From Spirochaetota bacterium (GTDB lineage Bacteria > Spirochaetota > Spirochaetia > Treponematales > UBA12059): DNA of 6,010 nucleotides. The translations under genes were made by a program, and so were the position numbers. Below the pieces are notes generated by a model. It had not been told where the DNA came from, ran no database searches, and saw only the letters and a program-made list of their open reading frames with translations. The first letter of the stretch is position 1. Every line of letters begins with the position of its first letter. The stretch covers positions 1 to 6,010 of the forward strand of contig JAKLIU010000128.1 of the NCBI GenBank assembly GCA_022709445.1, given 5' to 3'. Positions 5,711 through 6,010 of the stretch are shown one piece after another.

Positions 5711-6010
5711 ATGGATAACTTTCTGACGGACAACGAGGACCTCCTGTTCCACCTGGAGGCCCTGGACCTCGACTGGATCATCCGGCTCTACGAGGACGAG
5801 TTCGCGGAGGCCGGGGTCTACCCGCACGCCCCCAAGGACGTCGCCGACGCCAAGGACAGCTACCGCCGCGTGCTGGAGATCATCGGGCAGATAGCCGCCG
5901 AGTACATGGCCCCCTACGCCGCCGAGGTGGACGCCACGGGCGTCGAGCTCAGGGACGGCGAGGTGGTCTTCGCGCCGGCCACCGCCCGCGCCTGGGACAT
6001 GATGCGCAAG
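5711..6010 (+). CDS. Acyl-CoA dehydrogenase, 3' partial
   Basis: One hundred codons are visible before the right edge, from an ATG four bases after GGGGAG and 10 bp after the etfA stop. The N-terminus (MDNFLTDNEDLLFHLEALDL, then DWIIRLYEDEF) is followed by DSYRRVLEIIGQIAAEYMAP (57-76), AAEVDATGVEL and DGEVVFAPATARAWDMMRK. This resembles the N-terminal helical part of the longer acyl-CoA dehydrogenases (about 600 residues) that are common in deltaproteobacteria and related groups. Such enzymes use FAD to form the alpha-beta double bond of an acyl-CoA and pass electrons to ETF, or run in reverse in bifurcating systems. The catalytic glutamate, FAD-binding motifs and substrate pocket lie outside the window, so chain-length specificity cannot be judged. 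Its position directly after etfBA supports it as the ETF partner. Confidence 0.82.
   Translation, partial: MDNFLTDNEDLLFHLEALDLDWIIRLYEDEFAEAGVYPHAPKDVADAKDSYRRVLEIIGQIAAEYMAPYAAEVDATGVELRDGEVVFAPATARAWDMMRK

Overview
The window is GC-rich bacterial DNA with strong G/C preference at third codon positions, and long shadow frames run opposite the real genes. The gene mix is an anaerobe-type electron transfer flavoprotein (ETF) operon with an acyl-CoA dehydrogenase, a delta-60 repeat propeller protein and a DUF3597 protein. This would fit a high-GC Gram-negative lineage such as a deltaproteobacterium-like or FCB-like organism. The taxonomy is inference: nothing in the window fixes it. I see no rRNA, tRNA, CRISPR array, insertion sequence or phage gene.

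Layout. Positions 1-2097 (+) hold the 3' part of a gene for a large repeat protein. About 14 copies of a roughly 48-residue delta-60/DUF5122-type beta-propeller motif are visible, and the gene enters from the left edge. Codon choice suggests the reading frame may originally have continued, shifted by one base, to 2167. Convergent to it on the minus strand are a small DUF3597 protein (2157-2492) and, upstream of that, a 244-residue regulator-like protein (2557-3291). The latter joins an XRE helix-turn-helix to a class III adenylate/guanylate cyclase-like domain. A 482-bp divergent intergenic region (3292-3773) follows, with candidate promoters in both directions, an operator-like dyad in front of the XRE-cyclase gene and a perfect 10-bp inverted repeat. 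To the right lies a tight plus-strand operon: etfB (3774-4667), etfA (4687-5700) and the first 100 codons of an acyl-CoA dehydrogenase (5711 to beyond the right edge).

How the genes work together. EtfA and EtfB form the FAD-containing heterodimer that exchanges electrons with acyl-CoA dehydrogenases, and the downstream dehydrogenase is its natural partner. EtfB carries the DGDTAQVGP-type motif typical of ETFs from anaerobes, a group that includes electron-bifurcating members. The divergent XRE-cyclase gene is placed where a local regulator could sit, but nothing in the sequence proves that it controls etf.

The most unusual item is this XRE-cyclase fusion. Its metal-binding aspartates, the Lys/Asp adenine-recognition pair and the catalytic Asn are all recognisable, but alanine stands where the transition-state arginine is expected. 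This suggests a nucleotide-sensing or degenerate cyclase domain attached to a DNA-binding domain.
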